From NCBI GenBank assembly GCA_021851875.1, contig JAJZQI010000003.1, positions 1 through 64,000 of the forward strand: 64,000 nucleotides of DNA, in the 5' to 3' direction. This DNA is from Pseudomonadota bacterium. Its GTDB lineage: Bacteria; Pseudomonadota; Gammaproteobacteria; Burkholderiales; JAJZQI01. The first letter of the stretch is position 1; the number at the start of each line of letters is the position of its first letter. The position numbers and the translations under genes are program-made. The notes below the pieces were generated by a model. That model was not told the DNA's origin. It was given only the letters and a program-made list of their open reading frames with translations, and did no database searches. Below, in pieces: positions 15,564 to 23,835 of the stretch.

Positions 15564-16219
15564 GCCATTCTTCCGAATTTTGGTGTTCGGTTTATGTGTT
15601 GTTCCAGAGATTGCCGCAACGAGTCGAAGCGATTTCGTTTTAGCCGTCTTGTTCAGGACTTCACTGGTTCATGCTAGCAGTTTTTCCTTCACGTGGGCAG
15701 CATAATCATTGACATATCAATGATTGATTAATCAATTAATGCGCCCCTCATTTCCTGTCGGCCGGCGTCATAAATTGTTCGCTTGCTCGGCCAGTATTTT
15801 GTGCTTGCCATGGCGGTGTAGGATCAAACAGTCATTGGCATGGTGCTGCCCGTTTTGTATACGACTGCAGTCTTGTCGATGGTGGGGAAGTCCAAGTCGG
15901 CGTGCGGGGGTGTCGGCCATATTGTCGCCGATCATTTCATGCATTGCCGGATCAACATAGTCCTCCGCTATATGATGTGTGAAGGCAGAGTTATGAGGCG
16001 AGCAGGAAAGCCGAGCGGCGACTTGCAGTACTTTTTCATGATTCCTTGCCTGTAACGTTGTACAAGGTATCAGACGGCCTGGCGTCGCGTGTTGACTGAC
16101 TGCTACAACCGCCTATGAAGGAATCTTTACAGACAAAGGTGTTTAGAGCCTATAGCCATAACGCAGCAGACAGTTACCCGTCGTTACGAAATCAGTAAGA
16201 CATTGCATAGTAATGGGTT
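15564..16219. other. About 650 bp without a recognisable gene
   Basis: Short open frames here (15724-15960, 15840-16055) show no ribosome site, no codon bias and no known family. One perfect 14-bp AT-rich palindrome (ATTGATTAATCAAT) lies at 15723-15736. Base composition is more AT-rich than the surroundings. The stretch ends at the 3' end of tRNA-Leu, so it could be a remnant of an integrated element, but no integrase or repeat of the tRNA end was found. Confidence 0.6.
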
Positions 16220-16306
16220 TGGTGCCGGGAGCCGGAATCGAACCGGCACGGTATCGCTACCGCGGGATTTTGAGTCCCGTGCGTCTACCAGTTCCGCCAT
16301 CCCGGC
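16220..16306 (-). tRNA. tRNA-Leu (anticodon CAA)
   Basis: On the minus strand the 87-nt gene begins GCCGGGATGGCGGAACTGGT and ends TCCCGGCACCA with CCA encoded. The acceptor stem GCCGGGA/TCCCGGC, the GGTTCGAATCC T-arm, a long variable arm (GGTAGCGATACC) and the anticodon loop CTCAAAA (anticodon CAA) identify a class II leucine tRNA. Confidence 0.97.
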
Positions 16307-16413
16307 ATGAGATGTTGTGGCTGTCCGGTTGCAAGGCGTACCTGACAGGGCATCTGGCAAGGGTTCGGATTATCCCTTAAATCCGGGTGTGGCACAAGAA
16401 GATGTAATTTGTG

Positions 16414-16449
16414 TTGCACTTGTTTTGATATTTCGATAATATTCGAATC
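16414..16449 (+). promoter_or_regulatory. ars promoter/operator, probably leaderless
   Basis: TTGCAC (16414-16419) and TAATAT (16437-16442) are a 17-bp-spaced sigma-70 promoter. The predicted start lies at about 16449-16450, the A of the arsR ATG, and no ribosome site precedes that ATG. The AT-rich repeats ATTTCGATAATATTCGAAT cover the -10 and are a likely ArsR operator. Confidence 0.65.
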
Positions 16450-16809
16450 ATGGAAATGAAAGCGGCTGTCACATCTTTGTCTGCTCTGGCGCACGAATCG
16501 CGTCTGACGGTGTTCCGCGCCCTGGTGCAGGCGGGTCCGGCCGGTCTGACGGCCGGCAAGTTGGCCGAATTGCTGCGGCTGGCGCCGTCGTCGTTGTCCT
16601 TTCATTTGAAAGAGCTGAGCCATGCCGGATTGGTAAGCGGCCGCCAGGCGGGGCGGTTTGTGATTTATGCCGCTGAATTCGACGCCATGAACGGCTTGTT
16701 GGCGTTCCTGACGGAAAACTGCTGCGGCGGCAATCCGTGCACGCCGGTCGGCGCGGTGACGTGCAGCTCGAGTTGTGACGAGGCGGGTTGTAACGGGGTA
16801 AAGGACTGA
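16450..16809 (+). CDS. arsR: ArsR-family arsenic repressor
   Basis: A 119-residue winged-helix ArsR/SmtB repressor; the recognition helix region is APSSLSFHLKELSHAGLV. The C-terminal C91, C92 and C97 (ENCCGGNPC) match the arsenite site of the Acidithiobacillus-type ArsR, which uses a CC pair plus a third cysteine. More cysteines follow (105, 109, 114). First gene of arsR-arsI-arsC-acr3, located beside tRNA-Leu. Confidence 0.93.
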   Translation: MEMKAAVTSLSALAHESRLTVFRALVQAGPAGLTAGKLAELLRLAPSSLSFHLKELSHAGLVSGRQAGRFVIYAAEFDAMNGLLAFLTENCCGGNPCTPVGAVTCSSSCDEAGCNGVKD

Positions 16810-16811
16810 AA

Positions 16812-17291
16812 ATGAAACGCTTGCATGTACACATTGCGGTCGATGATCTGGCGAAGAACATCGAGTTTTACTCAACCCTGTTCGGCAGCGAGCCAACCGT
16901 GCAGAAAGCGGATTACGCCAAGTGGATGCTGGAAGATCCGCGCGTGAATTTCGCCATTTCCAGCCGCGGCGCCAAACCCGGTTTGAATCATCTGGGTATT
17001 CAGGTGGAGTCGGACGAAGAGCTGGCGGGGTTGCATGGTCAGCTGGAGCAATTGCAGGCGGATGTGGTGGAGGAAATGGGCACGGCCTGCTGTTATGCGA
17101 AATCGGACAAATACTGGGTGAATGATCCGCAAGGCATTGCCTGGGAAAGCTACCACACCCTGGACAGCGTGCCGATGTTTGCCGGCGAGACCGACAAAAT
17201 GGCCAGCGATTGCTGCGTGCCGCAAGCGATTCAGCCGGTAACGTTGGGCATGCCCAAGGCGGCGCCGAAAAAAACCGGCTGCTGCGGTTAA
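16812..17291 (+). CDS. arsI: ArsI/CadI-family dioxygenase (C-As lyase type)
   Basis: A 159-residue vicinal-oxygen-chelate protein: HVHIAVDDL (H5 region), GLNHLGIQV and WESYH supply the metal ligands, and the GTACCYAKSDKYW block has the cysteine pair of ArsI lyases, which demethylate trivalent organoarsenicals. The tail is cysteine-bearing (SDCCVPQ, KKTGCCG). It could equally be annotated CadI. It sits between arsR and arsC, 2 bp after arsR. Confidence 0.88.
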   Translation: MKRLHVHIAVDDLAKNIEFYSTLFGSEPTVQKADYAKWMLEDPRVNFAISSRGAKPGLNHLGIQVESDEELAGLHGQLEQLQADVVEEMGTACCYAKSDKYWVNDPQGIAWESYHTLDSVPMFAGETDKMASDCCVPQAIQPVTLGMPKAAPKKTGCCG

Positions 17292-17326
17292 GCGAAAGTA
17301 ATCAGTCAACAGAAACGAGCAAAATA

Positions 17327-17731
17327 ATGAAAAACGTATTGGTGTTGTGTACCGGTAACTCCTGCCGTTCGCAGATGGCGGAGGTGTTGTTGAATGCCGA
17401 TCTGGCCGGGCAGGTGCGGGCCAGGTCGGCCGGTACCCGTCCGCAGCCGAAGGTGGCCGACGGCGCGATCGAAGCGCTCAAGCGCGCCGGTCTGCCGACC
17501 GAGGGTTTGTACCCCAAGGATGTGGATGCGGTGATCAATGAGCCGTTCGATCTGGTGGTGACGGTGTGCGACAACGCCAAGGAGGCGTGCCCGGTGTTCC
17601 CCCGCCCGGTGAAGGCCATCCATTTGCCGTTTCATGACCCGCACGGCGAACCGCTGGAAAGCTTCGAGCGCGTGCGGGATGACATTCGCGCCCGCCTGAT
17701 CGCCGCCGTACGCAGCGAATTGGGGTTGTGA
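17327..17731 (+). CDS. arsC: Arsenate reductase, low-MW phosphatase type
   Basis: The 134-residue product from ATG 17327 has the P-loop LCTGNSCRSQMAE (C8, C13) and the redox pair C81/C88 in VTVCDNAKEACPVF, as in thioredoxin-coupled ArsC. A longer frame from 17210 would overlap arsI and is rejected. It reduces arsenate to arsenite for export by the next gene, whose ATG overlaps the stop (TGATG). Confidence 0.93.
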   Translation: MKNVLVLCTGNSCRSQMAEVLLNADLAGQVRARSAGTRPQPKVADGAIEALKRAGLPTEGLYPKDVDAVINEPFDLVVTVCDNAKEACPVFPRPVKAIHLPFHDPHGEPLESFERVRDDIRARLIAAVRSELGL

Positions 17732-18795
17732 TGTCGGCCCAGTGCGAGGTGGCGGTGAAACAGGCGGTCGGTGCGCCGATGTCGGTATTCGAGCGCTATC
17801 TGTCGCTCTGGGTGTTTCTGTGCATTGTGGCCGGCATTGTCCTGGGCCAATGGCAGCCTGCGCTGTTCCATGCCGTGGGCAACATGCAGCTGGCGCAGGT
17901 GAATATCCCCGTGGGGCTGCTGATCTGGATCATGATCATCCCCATGCTGGTAAAGATCGATTTTGCCGCCCTGCATCAGATCAAGTCGCACTGGCGCGGC
18001 ATTGCCGTGACGCTGTTCGTCAACTGGGCGGTCAAGCCGTTTTCCATGGCTTTGCTCGCCTGGCTGTTTATCCGCCATGTATTCGCCGGGCAATTGCCGG
18101 CCGCGCAACTGGACAGTTACGTCGCCGGCCTGATTCTGCTGGCGGCGGCGCCGTGTACGGCCATGGTGTTCGTCTGGAGCCGTCTGTCGAACGGCGACCC
18201 CTATTTCACCCTGTCGCAGGTGGCGCTCAACGATATCATCATGATTTTTGCCTTTGCGCCGCTGGTCGGCTTGCTGCTGGGGCTGTCCGCCATCACCGTG
18301 CCGTGGGACACGCTGTTCGTTTCGGTGGTGCTGTACATCGTCATTCCGGTGCTGTTGGCGCAACTGTGGCGCAAAAAACTGCTGCAAGGCGGGCAGGAGG
18401 CATTCGCTGCCGCCATGCAGCGTATCGGTCCGTGGTCGATTGTGGCGCTGTTGCTGACCTTGGTGCTGCTGTTCGCCTTCCAGGGGCAATCCATTCTGCA
18501 GCAACCGCTGGTCATCGCCATGCTGGCGGTGCCGATTCTGATCCAGGTATTCTTCAATTCGGCGCTGGCCTACTGGCTGAATAGAACGGTCGGCGAAAAA
18601 CACAATATCGCCTGTCCGTCTGCGCTGATCGGCGCCTCCAACTTCTTCGAGCTGGCGGTAGCGGCGGCCATTGCGCTGTTCGGCTTTGAGTCGGGAGCGG
18701 CGCTGGCTACCGTGGTGGGCGTGCTGATCGAGGTGCCGGTCATGCTGCTGGTGGTGCGAGTGGTCAACGCGACACGCGGGTGGTATGAGGCATGA
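17731..18795 (+). CDS. acr3: ACR3-family arsenite efflux permease
   Basis: A membrane protein of 354 residues with about ten transmembrane segments. The fourth segment region has the essential cysteine motif AAAPCTAMVFVW, and NDIIMIFAFAPLV and a conserved ending (ANFFELAVAAAIALFG type) are ACR3 hallmarks. It exports arsenite with the proton gradient. ATG 17731 overlaps the arsC stop; GTG 17728 is an alternative. No terminator was seen after it. Confidence 0.93.
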   Translation: MSAQCEVAVKQAVGAPMSVFERYLSLWVFLCIVAGIVLGQWQPALFHAVGNMQLAQVNIPVGLLIWIMIIPMLVKIDFAALHQIKSHWRGIAVTLFVNWAVKPFSMALLAWLFIRHVFAGQLPAAQLDSYVAGLILLAAAPCTAMVFVWSRLSNGDPYFTLSQVALNDIIMIFAFAPLVGLLLGLSAITVPWDTLFVSVVLYIVIPVLLAQLWRKKLLQGGQEAFAAAMQRIGPWSIVALLLTLVLLFAFQGQSILQQPLVIAMLAVPILIQVFFNSALAYWLNRTVGEKHNIACPSALIGASNFFELAVAAAIALFGFESGAALATVVGVLIEVPVMLLVVRVVNATRGWYEA

Positions 18796-18849
18796 TGAGG
18801 CTGATTTGAAACGCTGGCATGCTTTGTGCCATTGTTGGTGCATGTTACC

Positions 18850-18869
18850 GAGATAAGTATTATTATCTC
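18850..18869. other. Short AT-rich palindrome upstream of fliW
   Basis: GAGATAA-GTATTA-TTATCTC is a 7-bp inverted repeat about 45 bp before fliW. No T-run follows. It may be an operator or a weak end for the ars transcript; nothing decides between them. Confidence 0.35.
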
Positions 18870-18910
18870 CCTCTAAGTGGTTTTAAAAGCCTAACAATTA
18901 AGGGGGAGCC

Positions 18911-19366
18911 ATGAAAATCAAGCTGCGTTTCTCGCCGGAAGAGATCGAAATCGACCCGGATTCGGTCCTGACGTTTCCCAATGGGCTCCTTGGGCTGGAG
19001 TCTTGCAAACACTTCAAGCTGTTCCACGAAGAAAATAAACCGACTATTTTCTGGATGCAGTCGCTGGAAGAACCAGCGGTGATTTTCTCGGTGGCCGATC
19101 CCGCGCTCTTTGAACACGAGTACGAGATTCAGCTGAGCGAAGCCGAGACGGCGCTTCTGCAGGTGGCCGATCCGGCAGCCTTGTCCGTGCTGGTGCTGCT
19201 GTACCGCACGGGGGGCGACAGTGCCGCGCTGCTGAGCAAAGCGCCATCCCCGGCGGGCATCGAAATCAACTGGCGCGCGCCGGTGATCATCAACCTGCAA
19301 AAGCGCCTGGGGATGCAGAAATTGCTCAAGCAACCGCGTTACGCGGTGCGCGTTTACGGGGAATAA
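18911..19366 (+). CDS. fliW: FliW flagellin assembly factor
   Basis: A 151-residue FliW: IEIDPDSVLTFPNGLLGLE near the start, then FWMQSLEEPAVIFSVADP, and APVIINLQKRLGMQ at the end. FliW binds flagellin and, in other bacteria, antagonises CsrA. A strong ribosome site (AAGGGGGAG) precedes the ATG. csrA and flagellin genes are not adjacent; the downstream genes are unrelated by sequence. Confidence 0.9.
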   Translation: MKIKLRFSPEEIEIDPDSVLTFPNGLLGLESCKHFKLFHEENKPTIFWMQSLEEPAVIFSVADPALFEHEYEIQLSEAETALLQVADPAALSVLVLLYRTGGDSAALLSKAPSPAGIEINWRAPVIINLQKRLGMQKLLKQPRYAVRVYGE

Positions 19367-19369
19367 GCG

Positions 19370-20098
19370 ATGGAATTGCAGCAAACCATGCAAAGCAGTG
19401 CCGGCGCCCTGTTCGACGGCTTCATGTTCATCCTGCTGGCCGTCATGCTGTTGGCCGGCGCGCTGGGTGGGCTGGCCAACTACTACCTGTCGGAGCGCTA
19501 TGCCCAGGGAGCGCGCGAAATCGGCAAATATGTCGTGCTGGGGGTGGTTGCATCGCTGATCGTGCCCTTGTTGCTGAACATGCTGTCGAGCAACCTGATT
19601 GCCCAGGCACGGGTGAATCCGGTTGATCTGTATGTGCTTGGCGGGGTCTGCCTGATCTTTGTGGTCTTGACGCGCCGCTGGTTTGAAAATCTGTCACAGA
19701 AACTGCTGAATAAGGTGCAGGCGGTGGAAGAGGAAATCAGCCAGATCAAAACGCTCAAATCGCTGGCCGAGACGCCCACGCCTGCGCTCGAACACATGCC
19801 AACGCCCGAAGAGCCGATTCCGGCAAGCAATGAAGCCGATGCCGAACTGACCAAGCTCAGTTACAACGATGTTGAATTGATGCGAACCGTGGGCAACGGT
19901 CTGTATGCCTACGGCAATATTTCCGGTATCGCCGGTGACTCCGGCCTGTCGAAAGATTTCGTCAATGAACGCCTGGTCGTGCTCAAACAGGTGGGACTGC
20001 TGGAATTGAAGATCAACGAGAAAAACGTCCTGCACTGGTTTCTCTCGCCCAAGGGCAAGCAGTTCCTGGGTGAGGTGATGGCGGAAAAAGAGGACTGA
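19370..20098 (+). CDS. Membrane protein with YEATS-associated-helix region and winged helix
   Basis: The 242-residue protein has three membrane segments (about 15-38, 57-78, 88-104; the block YVVLGVVASLIVPLLLNMLS resembles proteins named YEATS-associated helix-containing). A coiled linker and an acidic proline-rich stretch (135-165) lead to a cytoplasmic winged-helix-like C-terminus (GISGIAGDSGLSKDFVNERL). A membrane-anchored DNA- or protein-binding switch is a reasonable guess. It begins 3 bp after fliW. Confidence 0.65.
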   Translation: MELQQTMQSSAGALFDGFMFILLAVMLLAGALGGLANYYLSERYAQGAREIGKYVVLGVVASLIVPLLLNMLSSNLIAQARVNPVDLYVLGGVCLIFVVLTRRWFENLSQKLLNKVQAVEEEISQIKTLKSLAETPTPALEHMPTPEEPIPASNEADAELTKLSYNDVELMRTVGNGLYAYGNISGIAGDSGLSKDFVNERLVVLKQVGLLELKINEKNVLHWFLSPKGKQFLGEVMAEKED

Positions 20099-20102
20099 GC
20101 GC

Positions 20103-20738
20103 GTGTCGTGGGGCGGGCGATGGCTGCTTGTCGGTATCGCCTTCCTGCTGTTTCTGGCGGGCTGCAGTCGTCAGCCCCCTTTGCCGCATCTGGCGCCGGA
20201 TGCGGTGATCCTGGCGTTTGGCGACAGTCTGACATACGGCACCGGGGCCGGCGTGGGAGAAAGCTATCCCGTCAGGCTGGAGCAGTTGCTGCACCGGCCT
20301 GTGGTGAATTCGGGCGTGCCGGGTGAGACGACCGCCGAGGGCTTGCAGCGCTTGCCGCGGGTGCTGGATGAAGTGCGCCCGCAATTGCTGGTATTGTGTC
20401 TGGGTGGCAACGATTTTCTGCGCCATCTGGATGCCGCCGAGACGCAGGGTAATCTGCGCCGGATGATCCTGTTGGCTCGGCGGCACGATGTGCCCGTGGT
20501 GCTGATCGGTGTGCCGCGGCTGGGCCTGCTGCTTAAAACGGCGCCGATGTATTCCGCGCTGGCCAAGGAAATGAACATTCCGCTGGTGGATGACGTGCTG
20601 GAAGAGGTGCTGTCCGACCCCGGCAGCAAATCGGACTACATTCATCCCAATGCCAAGGGGTATGACGTACTGGCGCAAGCCATCGCCCAGGTATTGTATG
20701 ATGCCGGGGCGGTGCGCAAGGCGCAGGGAAATAAGTAA
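20103..20738 (+). CDS. Lipoprotein SGNH esterase (TesA/arylesterase type)
   Basis: A GTG start at 20103 gives a 211-residue protein with a lipoprotein signal (LLFLAGC lipobox). The SGNH blocks are present: FGDSLTYGTG (Ser), the GVPGETT glycine block, LGGNDFL (Asn), and DYIHPNAKGY (Asp/His). It should be a lipid-anchored periplasmic esterase or thioesterase. It follows the preceding gene by 4 bp. Confidence 0.88.
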   Translation: MSWGGRWLLVGIAFLLFLAGCSRQPPLPHLAPDAVILAFGDSLTYGTGAGVGESYPVRLEQLLHRPVVNSGVPGETTAEGLQRLPRVLDEVRPQLLVLCLGGNDFLRHLDAAETQGNLRRMILLARRHDVPVVLIGVPRLGLLLKTAPMYSALAKEMNIPLVDDVLEEVLSDPGSKSDYIHPNAKGYDVLAQAIAQVLYDAGAVRKAQGNK

Positions 20739-20754
20739 CTAAAAGGACAAAAAA

Positions 20755-21009
20755 ATGATGACACACGCTCTCAAGGACGAAGAAATTGCCATGTTGCGCT
20801 CGGAAATCGAGATGATGATGCGGGAGCGTCAGGTATTGCTGCGCATTGCCGGTCTGGCCGCCGGTTTTGTGGCCGAATTGGACAGTAAGACTTTGCCGGC
20901 GGAAACTTACGACGCTGCGGAATTGTTGGCGCAAACCATCAACTCGCTGCCGGAGGAAACCTTGCGCGACGCGCTGGAAAGCGTGGAAGCGGTGATTGTG
21001 GGCGAATAA
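20755..21009 (+). CDS. Small acidic helical protein, unknown
   Basis: An 84-residue protein (ATG 20755 or 20758, with AAAAGGAC upstream). The N-terminus is a helix (LKDEEIAMLRSEIEMMMRER) followed by a short hydrophobic helix and an acidic C-terminus. No family recognised. Co-directional with the esterase, 16 bp apart. Confidence 0.65.
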   Translation: MMTHALKDEEIAMLRSEIEMMMRERQVLLRIAGLAAGFVAELDSKTLPAETYDAAELLAQTINSLPEETLRDALESVEAVIVGE

Positions 21010-21052
21010 GCGCCGTTAGGATTTTAACTGCCCGGCCCGGTAGTGAGGGTCA

Positions 21053-21820
21053 TCAGCGACTCAGCGCATTCTGCTCCCGCTGCAGGTGCACCAGATAGCG
21101 CTGAATGATGTTCTGGTAGGCCGGTTTCAGATTGACGAACTGGCAGCCCAGGTAAGTCTGCACTACGCCGTTCTTCTGCATTGTCGGTGCCACCCGGCGA
21201 ATTTCCAGTGCTACCTGGAACTGGCCGTATTCGCCCAGATTCAGCGTGCAGTCGTCCAGTTTTTCCCCCAGCTTGATGCCGGTCAAGGGGCCATCGGCGA
21301 TAATCGAGATCCCGCCCAGGCTGATATCCTGCAATTTCAACGTGTGATTGCCGTATCTGCTGCTGCGTATGTCGCACGAGGTGTTGGCGCTGAACGGGAT
21401 GCCGACACGGAAATACTCGCGCCGCTGCAGCCGCAGCAGGTCGTTGGGCAGGGCGGCAATAAAGGTGTCGCGCTCGCGGTAACGCACCATTTTCGCCCGG
21501 CCGGTGACGAACTGCACTTTCACGCCATTCACGCTGGCGACAAACATCAGCCGCTCGCTGGCGGCAAGACGTTCGTTGCTGTGCGCTTCGCCGCCCACGT
21601 CAAACAGTAAATAGTTTTTCTCCGGATTGATGTCGATCAGCGTGCTCAGAATAAATTCGCGGTTGTGCTGAAAATACACGGTCACCAGCGCACCTTTGTC
21701 GATCAGCTCGCGGATGACAAAATTGATTTCCCCCTTGCTATGCAGGAGAAAACGGCTGCTGTCGTCAGCCGATTCAATCGGTTGCGGTTGTGGCACGCTG
21801 CTGTTTTCGGAAAAGTCCAT
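21053..21820 (-). CDS. ycgR: YcgR-type flagellar brake, c-di-GMP-binding PilZ protein
   Basis: A 255-residue protein with an N-terminal YcgR domain (15-120) and a PilZ domain. The c-di-GMP site is intact: RREYFR (RxxxR) near residue 135 and DISLGG (D/NxSxxG) about 30 residues later. It links c-di-GMP to motor speed. It stands alone; two c-di-GMP enzymes are encoded elsewhere in the window. Confidence 0.92.
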   Translation of the reverse strand: MDFSENSSVPQPQPIESADDSSRFLLHSKGEINFVIRELIDKGALVTVYFQHNREFILSTLIDINPEKNYLLFDVGGEAHSNERLAASERLMFVASVNGVKVQFVTGRAKMVRYRERDTFIAALPNDLLRLQRREYFRVGIPFSANTSCDIRSSRYGNHTLKLQDISLGGISIIADGPLTGIKLGEKLDDCTLNLGEYGQFQVALEIRRVAPTMQKNGVVQTYLGCQFVNLKPAYQNIIQRYLVHLQREQNALSR

Positions 21821-21913
21821 TTCAATCCAGTGGTTTTATTGTGTTCCTGCCAATTAACATTATATATCGGCAAATCGCGGCGTGGCTGAAGATTAACCCT
21901 ATTGTCAGAATAG

Positions 21914-22054
21914 TTGAATGTTTTAGTCGGGATTGTTATTCTTGGCCTGCAACCGGACAAATGTTTGTCATCCTCCTAATGCCACGTTTGTCCGGCTGTT
22001 TTTCTCCTCTATCCTGCTTTGAGGCGGGGGGCTTCAGGAGCCCCCCCTTTTTTT
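21914..22054 (+). ncRNA. Candidate small RNA or leader ending in a strong terminator
   Basis: A possible weak sigma-70 promoter (TTGAAT 21914, TTATTC 21936) is followed by an inverted repeat CCGGACAAA/TTTGTCCGG (21953-21961, 21987-21995) and a perfect intrinsic terminator GGGGGGC-TTCAGGA-GCCCCCC with seven T (22026-22054). No plus-strand gene ends here, as the upstream gene is on the minus strand. The transcript would be about 100 nt. It could be an sRNA or an attenuating leader of the FIST gene starting at 22082. Confidence 0.5.
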
Positions 22055-22081
22055 GCCGGTCTTTGTGCCATAATGCAAAGC

Positions 22082-23203
22082 ATGGATGCCACTGTAACCA
22101 CCTATTCGCTCGCTTGTTCCACTGCGGCCCAATGGTCGGAAGCCTTGCAGGATTGCCTGCGTCAGCTGGGCGATGGCGTGGATGAAGCAAAGGTGGGTTT
22201 CATCTACGCCACGGATTATTTTGCCAATCGCATGAGCGATATTGTGCACATGCTGCGGGAAGAAAGCGGGCTGGACGCTTGGGTCGGCACTGTGGGCTAC
22301 ACGGTATGGGCCGGCCGGCGTGTTTTCCAGGATGAACCGGCGCTGGTGCTGATGTGCGCCAACTGGCCCAGCCACTCTTTCGAACTGCTGCCAGCGGTTC
22401 GCGTGCCCGATGCCGAACAGCTGCGCCGTTTGCTGCATGGCGACGGGCGTTCTGCCCACCGTCTGGCATTGCTGCATGCGGATCCGCGTAATTTGTTCAT
22501 TCCCGAAATGCTGCAGCTGCTGGCTGAACAGCTGCCCGCGATGGAGCAGGCGGGCGGCATCACCAGCTCGCGCTACCACAGTGTTCAGGTGGCCGGCCCG
22601 GCATGGAACGGCGGCCTGTCCGGCCTGCTCATCAACAGCCCGCAGCCGATGTCCGTCGGTGTGGCCCAAGGCGCAAGAGAGTTTGGCGATGCGCATGAAA
22701 TCACGGCTTGCGAGGGCAACGTGATTCTGACGCTGGATGGCGAGCCCGCCCTGGATGTGTTTCAGCACGAGGTCGGCGATCTGCTGCTGCGCGATCCGTC
22801 CCGCATCCCCGGTTTTATTTTCGCTGGCCTGGATTTGCCCAATGGCGATTACCTGGTGCGCGACATTCTCGGTTTGGACATGCAGCAGGGTGTGCTGGCC
22901 GTGGGCGAATATGTCGAAGCGGGCACGCGCATTCATTTTTGTCGGCGCGACGGTCGGGCGGCCTGGGACGATCTGGAAAACATGGTGCGCAGCGCCCGCA
23001 GGAACCTGTCCGTGCAGCCCCGCGGCGGTATCTATATCGCTTGTGTCGGCCGGGGGGAGCATGTATTCGGTTCCCGCACCGCCGAACTGGACGTGCTGCA
23101 CGACGAGCTGGGCGACATTCCCATCATCGGCTTTGCCGCGGCCGGAGAGATTGCCCACGGCAGGCTGTACGGCTATACCGGCGTGTTAATACTGTTTGGT
23201 TAG
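22082..23203 (+). CDS. FIST-domain signalling protein
   Basis: A stand-alone FIST protein of 373 residues: N-terminal FIST domain (about 20-200, with VGFIYATDYF, GTVGYTVWAG) and FIST_C (210-370, ending IIGFAAAGEIAHG and GVLILFG). FIST domains are proposed small-ligand sensors, often fused to output domains; here there is none. CATAAT at 22069-22074 is a possible -10, which would put transcription start at ATG 22082; ATG 22073 is the alternative. A second FIST protein lies at 58.5-59.6 kb. Confidence 0.85.
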   Translation: MDATVTTYSLACSTAAQWSEALQDCLRQLGDGVDEAKVGFIYATDYFANRMSDIVHMLREESGLDAWVGTVGYTVWAGRRVFQDEPALVLMCANWPSHSFELLPAVRVPDAEQLRRLLHGDGRSAHRLALLHADPRNLFIPEMLQLLAEQLPAMEQAGGITSSRYHSVQVAGPAWNGGLSGLLINSPQPMSVGVAQGAREFGDAHEITACEGNVILTLDGEPALDVFQHEVGDLLLRDPSRIPGFIFAGLDLPNGDYLVRDILGLDMQQGVLAVGEYVEAGTRIHFCRRDGRAAWDDLENMVRSARRNLSVQPRGGIYIACVGRGEHVFGSRTAELDVLHDELGDIPIIGFAAAGEIAHGRLYGYTGVLILFG

Positions 23204-23824
23204 CGTGAGGGTGGTGCCTTCGCGTTCCATGCGCAGCCGCCGCAGGAAGCTCATGCCCAGCAAGGTCACGCCGAGTCCCTGCCCCTCGACGACCAGGCCG
23301 TCTACCTGATGCAAGGTGATGTCGCCGACTGTGACAGTATCCAGCAATACTTTGTAGGCAGGCACGCTGCCGTTGGCCGTGTTGCTGCTGCCGCGACTGC
23401 CCTTGAGATAATCGATGCCCAGCCGGCGCGCTTCATCGGCGCTGATTGAGACCATGGTGGCGCCGGTGTCGACCACCATTTGGGTCCAGGCTCCGTTGAT
23501 CTGGCCGGTGGTGAAGAAATGACCCTGGCCGTTGGCGGTGAGGACCAGTTTGCTGTTGCCGCTCGCGCCATTGCTGGAAAACCCCTGCCCCATGCTGAGA
23601 ATGCGTTTGCTGCCGTTGTCGTCGAACACCGCATTCTGGCTGTCGGCCTTGAGCAGCTTGACGCCGCCGGGCAAGGTCTGGCCGACGGCGATTGTGCGCA
23701 CAGGGCCGCCGTCCAGCGATACAATCACCTTGCCGTTCATGAGCCCGGCAACGCTGATTGATGTGGCGTGTGCCAGCGGGCTGAGCAATAGGCTCGAAAG
23801 AACAAGCAATTGACTGATTCGCAT
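23186..23824 (-). CDS. Retropepsin-like periplasmic aspartic protease
   Basis: A 212-residue protein with a signal peptide (LLVLSSLLLSPLAHA). The C-terminal half is a single-domain clan AA protease: VVDTGATMVSIS holds the catalytic Asp, and GVTLLGMSFLRRL is the conserved closing block (TIGR02281 type). Start 23824 has AGGAATCTCC upstream, better than 23848. It overlaps the end of the FIST gene on the opposite strand by 18 bp. Confidence 0.85.
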   Translation of the reverse strand: MRISQLLVLSSLLLSPLAHATSISVAGLMNGKVIVSLDGGPVRTIAVGQTLPGGVKLLKADSQNAVFDDNGSKRILSMGQGFSSNGASGNSKLVLTANGQGHFFTTGQINGAWTQMVVDTGATMVSISADEARRLGIDYLKGSRGSSNTANGSVPAYKVLLDTVTVGDITLHQVDGLVVEGQGLGVTLLGMSFLRRLRMEREGTTLTLTKQY

Positions 23825-23835
23825 GGAGATTCCTG

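Noticed and set aside
15724-16055. Two overlapping open frames of 71-78 codons in the gene-free stretch
   Set aside because: No ribosome site, unusual residue content rich in Trp, Cys and Arg, and no recognisable motif.
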